From Epilithonimonas hominis (lineage in GTDB: Bacteria; Bacteroidota; Bacteroidia; Flavobacteriales; Weeksellaceae): DNA of 64,000 bases. The notes beneath the pieces were generated by a model. That model was not told where the DNA came from and made no database searches. It was given only the letters and a program-made list of their open reading frames with translations. Shown here piece after piece: positions 59,799-64,000 of this stretch. The stretch lies in NCBI RefSeq assembly GCF_003730015.1, contig NZ_RJTU01000061.1, positions 175,673-239,672 on the forward strand, read 5' to 3'. The number at the start of each line of letters is the position of its first letter. Positions within the stretch are counted from its first letter, which is position 1. The translations under genes were made by a program, and so were the position numbers.

Positions 59799-61130
59799 AT
59801 GACGAAATTTGGAGTTGATGCGGCCAGTTTTTATGTGCCTTCTTTATATTTAGAAATAAAAGATCTTGCAGAGAAAAGAGGAATAGAACCAGCAAAATTA
59901 GAAAAAGGTTTAGGCTTGCACAAAATGGCCTTACCCGATGTTCACGAGGATGCAGCAACTTTTGCAGCAGAAGCTTTGCTAAAATTAATTCAAGACTATA
60001 ATATCAATCCGAAAGAAATTTCCAGAGTTTACCTTGGAACAGAAAGCGCTTTGGATGCTGCAAAACCAACAGCAACTTACGCTGTTCAAATGGTAGAAAA
60101 ATTGCTTAGTGACGAATTTGGGGAAAGAAGTTTCAAAAACTGCGACGTGGTCGATATGACTTTTGCCTGTGTTGGAGCCGTGGATGCGCTTCATAATTCT
60201 TTAGATTTCGTAAGAGCTAATCCAACTAAAAAAGCAATCGTCATTGCCAGTGATTACGCAAAATATGAGTTGGCTTCTTCGGGAGAATATACGCAAGGAG
60301 GAGGAGCAGTTGCGCTTTTGGTTTCTGCTAATCCAAGATTGATTGAGATTGATAATAATTGGGGCGTTGCAACAGAAAGTGTTTTTGATTTCTTCAAACC
60401 GAGACGTCATCATTCCAAATCTGAGCTGAATGCTGCTCCAGAAAATTATCCGGACAAAATTGAAGTTTTTACAGATGAACCAGTTTTTGATGGCCAATAT
60501 TCTAATCAATGTTATCAGGATAGGATTCGCGAAGCGTATCAACATTATAAAGAACAGACTTTTACTGTTAGACCTTACGAAGATTGGAGATATTTGATTT
60601 TCCATTTACCTTACGCCTTTCACGGAAAAAGAGTTTTCACCGAGATTTATAGTTTAGAAAATAATCTTGATTTTTCTGATGGCGAGAAACAAAAAGCCAT
60701 TGCTAAATCTGAAGATTATATCAATTTCATTAATGAAAAAATTGAAAAATCTCAAAGAGCTTCTTCCGAAATCGGCAATATGTACACGGCTTCGATTTTT
60801 ATGGCCTTGCTGTCTGCACTACAAACTTCGTTTAACGAAAATGAAGATTTGATGGAGAAAGAAATTGGTTTCTTGGCTTACGGAAGTGGTTCCAAATCAA
60901 AAGTTTTTGTAGGGAAAATCTCTCCTGAATGGAAATCTGTCGTGGAAAAATGGAATCTGTTCGAAAACTTGAAAAACAGATTAGCAATTGATTTCGACAC
61001 TTATGAGAAATTACATCGCAAACAATTAGATTCTTCTGTTAATCCAGATTATAAAGGATTCGGGTTGACAAGAGTTGAAAAAGAAAGTCCGGTTCTTAAG
61101 GGCGCTAGATATTATTCTTATCAAAAATAA
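59799..61130 (+). CDS. Hydroxymethylglutaryl-CoA synthase
   Basis: The 443-residue thiolase-fold enzyme condenses acetyl-CoA and acetoacetyl-CoA to HMG-CoA, the entry to the mevalonate pathway. It has GVDAASFYVPSLYLE, a glutamate in GTESALDAAKPTA, the nucleophile Cys124 in MTFACVGAVDAL, and the His region LIFHLPYAFHGKRVF. GSGSKSKVFVGKI is near the end. Flavobacteriia use the mevalonate route, which fits. It is monocistronic. Confidence 0.92.
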   Translation: MTKFGVDAASFYVPSLYLEIKDLAEKRGIEPAKLEKGLGLHKMALPDVHEDAATFAAEALLKLIQDYNINPKEISRVYLGTESALDAAKPTATYAVQMVEKLLSDEFGERSFKNCDVVDMTFACVGAVDALHNSLDFVRANPTKKAIVIASDYAKYELASSGEYTQGGGAVALLVSANPRLIEIDNNWGVATESVFDFFKPRRHHSKSELNAAPENYPDKIEVFTDEPVFDGQYSNQCYQDRIREAYQHYKEQTFTVRPYEDWRYLIFHLPYAFHGKRVFTEIYSLENNLDFSDGEKQKAIAKSEDYINFINEKIEKSQRASSEIGNMYTASIFMALLSALQTSFNENEDLMEKEIGFLAYGSGSKSKVFVGKISPEWKSVVEKWNLFENLKNRLAIDFDTYEKLHRKQLDSSVNPDYKGFGLTRVEKESPVLKGARYYSYQK

Positions 61131-61156
61131 AATTCCATAAACGGAACATAAAAATC

Positions 61157-61188
61157 GAAGGCGAGCAAATGATTATTTGCTCGCCTTC
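61157..61188 (+). terminator. Terminator after HMG-CoA synthase
   Basis: GAAGGCGAGCAAAT (61157-61170) and ATTTGCTCGCCTTC (61175-61188) form a perfect 14-bp stem, followed by TTTTT. Confidence 0.92.
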
Positions 61189-61220
61189 TTTTTGAAAATA
61201 TCTATAACTAACTATTTAAT

Positions 61221-62138
61221 TCAAATTAATTTTTTGTTTTGAAAGATTTTTGGCGTCACACCTTCCATTTGTTTGAAAACTCGGATAAAATAATTGGTGT
61301 CCGAAAATCCTGTGCTGAAAGCCACTTCATTCACCGAATTATTATGCATCAACATTTCTTTTGCTCTCTTGATTCTTTCCTGAATGATGAATTCATTTGG
61401 CGAAATCCCCAATTCTTCTTTAAACATTTTGAAGAAATTTGACTTGCTGACATAAGCCATTTTCGCAATCACATCAATGGATAATTTCTGATGAAGATTT
61501 TTCTTAATATAATCTGCAACAAACCCAATTCTTGATTTATTTTTCAGCGTGTTTTTCTCGACCAGATTTCTCGCCTGAGTTTGCATCAATCGTATCAATA
61601 GTTCCTTCAAAGCAAAATCAGCAATCACATCTTTATAAGAATTATCGTCCATCGCAATTCTCATAATATTGTTGGTAGCAGAAGCCAAAGCTTTACTATT
61701 TAGCAAATAAAATTCTTCCAAAGAAATATTCCATTGTGAAGAGTCATCCACTTTTTTTGCATTGAAATTCAAAAGGTCAAGCGATTCCTGTACAAATTCT
61801 GGATTCAAAGTTAACGAAATACATTGCGAAGCATCTTTATCGGCATCAGGAAAATCAATTACCATTGTCTCTCCGGGTGCAACCAAAACACTTTCTCCAG
61901 GCAGATATTCGAAGTAATTACTCTTATTCTGGAGTTTCATCCATTTCTTTCCTCTCAACATTCCTGTAAACGCCAGATGTTCAAAGTGCAATTTCACGTT
62001 ATATGCACTATGATGTGTTTCATAGATACTGAATTCACAATTATTTAAACTGAACTTAGTTTGATTTTCCACCAATGTATTCAGTTTATTTTCCTGTGTC
62101 AGATTAGGTTTGTTAAGTTGAAAATGATTTAGATTCAT
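61221..62138 (-). CDS. AraC-family transcriptional regulator
   Basis: The 305-residue protein has an N-terminal cupin-like sensing domain (about 20-185, with the segment SVLVAPGETMVIDFPD) and a C-terminal double helix-turn-helix: LSIDVIAKMAYVSKSNFFKMF and VNEVAFSTGFSDTNYFIRVF, followed by GVTP. It is divergent from an aldehyde dehydrogenase gene and is its likely regulator; the effector is unknown. Confidence 0.9.
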   Translation of the reverse strand: MNLNHFQLNKPNLTQENKLNTLVENQTKFSLNNCEFSIYETHHSAYNVKLHFEHLAFTGMLRGKKWMKLQNKSNYFEYLPGESVLVAPGETMVIDFPDADKDASQCISLTLNPEFVQESLDLLNFNAKKVDDSSQWNISLEEFYLLNSKALASATNNIMRIAMDDNSYKDVIADFALKELLIRLMQTQARNLVEKNTLKNKSRIGFVADYIKKNLHQKLSIDVIAKMAYVSKSNFFKMFKEELGISPNEFIIQERIKRAKEMLMHNNSVNEVAFSTGFSDTNYFIRVFKQMEGVTPKIFQNKKLI

Positions 62139-62168
62139 TGTTCAAGATTTTTATAACATCTTGTTTAT

Positions 62169-62176
62169 CAAATATA
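62169..62176 (-). promoter_or_regulatory. -7 box for the AraC-family gene
   Basis: The minus strand reads TATATTTG, 30 bases before the ATG. Confidence 0.45.
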
Positions 62177-62349
62177 ATAAAATTAAAATTACAGCCAAGC
62201 ATAATTTTTTCTTAATGAAATTATAAAGAATCTTAAAAGTAGGATTTTACTATTTTTTTGGAGAATTGTGCTATTCTGTTCATTTATTATCGGATTATCT
62301 TAGCGTTAATCAAATGTTAACTGATTATTAATAAAAAAAGAATATCATT

Positions 62350-63876
62350 ATGAGCACAACATTAGAAAAACAAAACTCGACTACTTTAGCTTGGCCGGAA
62401 TTCAAAGCTAAATATGATAATTACATCGGTGGAAAATTTGTTCCATCCGCAGGCGGACAATATTTCGATGTAGTTTCTCCGATAAACGGGAAAGTGTTCA
62501 CACAGGCAGCACATTCCAACAAAGAAGACTTGGAAGCAGCAGTTAATGCAGCAACAGAAGCCTTCAAAACTTGGAAAGATACTTCTCCAATAGAACGCAG
62601 CATTATTCTAAACAAAATCGCAGACAGAATCGAGAAAAACTTAGAATACATCGCCACAGTTGAAACCATTGACAACGGAAAAGCGGTAAGAGAAACTTTG
62701 GCTGCGGATATTCCTTTGGCGATTGACCATTTCAGATATTTTGCTTCGGTAATCAGAGCTGAAGAAGGCTCGCATAACGAGTTGGATAAAGATACAGTTT
62801 CATTAATTGTTCACGAACCACTTGGAGTTATTGCGCAAATCATACCTTGGAATTTTCCAATCTTGATGGCAGTTTGGAAACTTGCTCCGGCTTTGGCTGC
62901 AGGTAACTGCGTTGTTTTGAAACCGGCAGAAAGCACACCAATTTCAATTATGGTTTTGATGGAACTAATAGGGGATTTGCTTCCTGCAGGTGTTATAAAT
63001 GTCGTAAACGGTTTCGGAGCAGAATTAGGAAGAGCGTTGGTAACCAATCCAAAAGTAAACAAAGCTGCTTTCACAGGTTCTACAGCAACAGGTCGTTTGG
63101 TAATGCAATATGCAACAGAAAACATCATTCCTGTAACGTTGGAATTAGGTGGAAAGTCGCCTAACGTATTTTTCAACTCAGTAATGGACGCAGATGATGA
63201 GTTCTTGGATAAAGCGGTAGAAGGCGCAGTCCTTTTCTGTCTTAACCAAGGTGAGATCTGTACCTGCCCGTCAAGACTGTTGGTTCAGGAAGATATTGCT
63301 GACAAATTCATCGCCAAAGTCGTGGAGAGAGTAAAAGCCATCAAAACCGGTAATCCGTTGGATAAGACTGTGATGATGGGGGCACAGGCTTCTCAGATCC
63401 AAAAAGATAAAATCGAAGGTTATTTGAAACTCGGTAAAGAAGAAGGTGCGGAAGTGCTAACCGGAGGAGAAGCTAACCACATCGAAGGCTTGGAAGACGG
63501 TTACTATATCAAGCCAACTATTTTCAAAGGAAACAACAAAATGAGAATTTTCCAAGAGGAGATTTTCGGACCTGTGGTGGCTTTCACAACTTTCAAAGAT
63601 GAGGCAGAAGCTTTAGAAATTGCAAACGACACAATTTATGGTCTTGGAGCCGGTGTTTGGACGAGAGATGCGCATCAGTTGTATCAGATTCCTCGTCACG
63701 TACAGGCTGGTAGAGTTTGCGTGAATCAGTATCACGCTTATCCTGCTGGAGCACCTTTCGGAGGTTACAAGCAGTCCGGAGTCGGAAGAGAAAATCACAA
63801 AATGATGCTAGACCACTACCGTCAAACCAAAAATATGCTGATATCCTACAACAAAAACAAACTAGGATTCTTCTAA
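62350..63876 (+). CDS. NAD(P)-dependent aldehyde dehydrogenase
   Basis: The 508-residue enzyme oxidises aldehydes to acids. It has the Rossmann segment IIPWNFPILM, GSTATGR, the general base Glu265 in TLELGGKSPNVFF and the nucleophile Cys304 in LNQGEICTCPSR. NQGExCTCPSR is typical of the AldB/ExaC (acetaldehyde or chloroacetaldehyde) subgroup. The C-terminus FGGYKQSGVGRENHKMMLDHY is intact. The divergent AraC-type gene probably controls it. A weak -7-like TATCTTAG lies at 62296-62303. Confidence 0.92.
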   Translation: MSTTLEKQNSTTLAWPEFKAKYDNYIGGKFVPSAGGQYFDVVSPINGKVFTQAAHSNKEDLEAAVNAATEAFKTWKDTSPIERSIILNKIADRIEKNLEYIATVETIDNGKAVRETLAADIPLAIDHFRYFASVIRAEEGSHNELDKDTVSLIVHEPLGVIAQIIPWNFPILMAVWKLAPALAAGNCVVLKPAESTPISIMVLMELIGDLLPAGVINVVNGFGAELGRALVTNPKVNKAAFTGSTATGRLVMQYATENIIPVTLELGGKSPNVFFNSVMDADDEFLDKAVEGAVLFCLNQGEICTCPSRLLVQEDIADKFIAKVVERVKAIKTGNPLDKTVMMGAQASQIQKDKIEGYLKLGKEEGAEVLTGGEANHIEGLEDGYYIKPTIFKGNNKMRIFQEEIFGPVVAFTTFKDEAEALEIANDTIYGLGAGVWTRDAHQLYQIPRHVQAGRVCVNQYHAYPAGAPFGGYKQSGVGRENHKMMLDHYRQTKNMLISYNKNKLGFF

Positions 63877-63894
63877 TAGATTTAAGTTTATTTT

Positions 63895-63964
63895 TCTCGC
63901 TGATTTTACGGATTTAGCTGATAAATATGTTATAAAATCTGCCTGATTTGCATAATCAGCGAGA
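63895..63964. repeat. TCTCGCTGATT inverted repeat at the right edge
   Basis: TCTCGCTGATT (63895-63905) and AATCAGCGAGA (63954-63964) are perfect inverted copies. ACGGATTTAGCTGAT and ATCTGCCTGATTTGC words lie between. This looks like another dispersed intergenic palindrome. It may also end the aldehyde dehydrogenase transcript. Confidence 0.7.
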
Positions 63965-64000
63965 GATAATAAAAATAATAAAACCTGTTGTGCATTTAGC

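Overview
The window looks like a chromosomal segment of a Flavobacteriia member, most likely Chryseobacterium or a close relative in the Weeksellaceae. It is AT-rich. Several genes are preceded by the Bacteroidetes-type -7 box TAnnTTTG and few by a strong Shine-Dalgarno sequence. The protein content also fits: a SusC-like plug receptor, an OMP_b-brl_3 type barrel, FabV, a bacterial HMG-CoA synthase, DUF5522, the START-like protein and 800-residue FtsX permeases. Most genes are housekeeping. I see no insertion sequence, prophage, CRISPR array or plasmid origin.

Layout. 1-6.2 kb: the C-terminal end of a Bax-inhibitor-1-like protein, a TonB receptor with a thioredoxin-like partner, mpl (peptidoglycan recycling), a pseudogene with an in-frame stop, and a short-chain dehydrogenase. 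6.2-12.8 kb: tRNA-Cys, a riboflavin gene whose GTP cyclohydrolase half has lost its zinc ligands, an M1 peptidase, a phosphoesterase, an Smr protein, yqgE and pdxH. 12.9-20.5 kb: a complete histidine operon on the minus strand in the order hisG-D-C-B-H-A-F-IE. It is headed by a 13-residue leader peptide with six His codons and a terminator, a clear attenuator. 20.6-28.9 kb: a degenerate class IV aminotransferase, a START-like protein, a class III aminotransferase, an OstA/LptA-like protein coupled to a Fur-family regulator, a KUP potassium transporter and small proteins. 29-39.2 kb: a histidine kinase and sigma-54 response regulator, a coupled AAA ATPase, and a divergent four-gene ABC efflux operon with a good sigma-54 promoter. 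39.4-44.4 kb: topB, fabV, an acyltransferase and a NUDIX hydrolase. 44.5-50.8 kb: a second efflux set, with tolC divergent from an ABC ATPase, two permeases and an adaptor. 51-57.3 kb: an outer-membrane barrel, mltG, dapF, an ECF sigma factor and lipA. 57.5-64 kb: an ammonium transporter, a methyltransferase, HMG-CoA synthase, and an AraC regulator divergent from an aldehyde dehydrogenase.

The most unusual property lies in the DNA between the genes. At least six families of short, mostly palindromic repeats sit at gene ends and operon junctions. Four of the seven his junctions carry or touch one, and two genes (hisD and the thioredoxin-like gene) have C-terminal codons that come from a repeat. 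The best regulatory finds are the his attenuator and the sigma-54 efflux module. Enzymes with lost catalytic residues (the RibA half and the class IV aminotransferase fold) are the best protein-level oddities. All family assignments come from reading motifs by eye; no database search was run.
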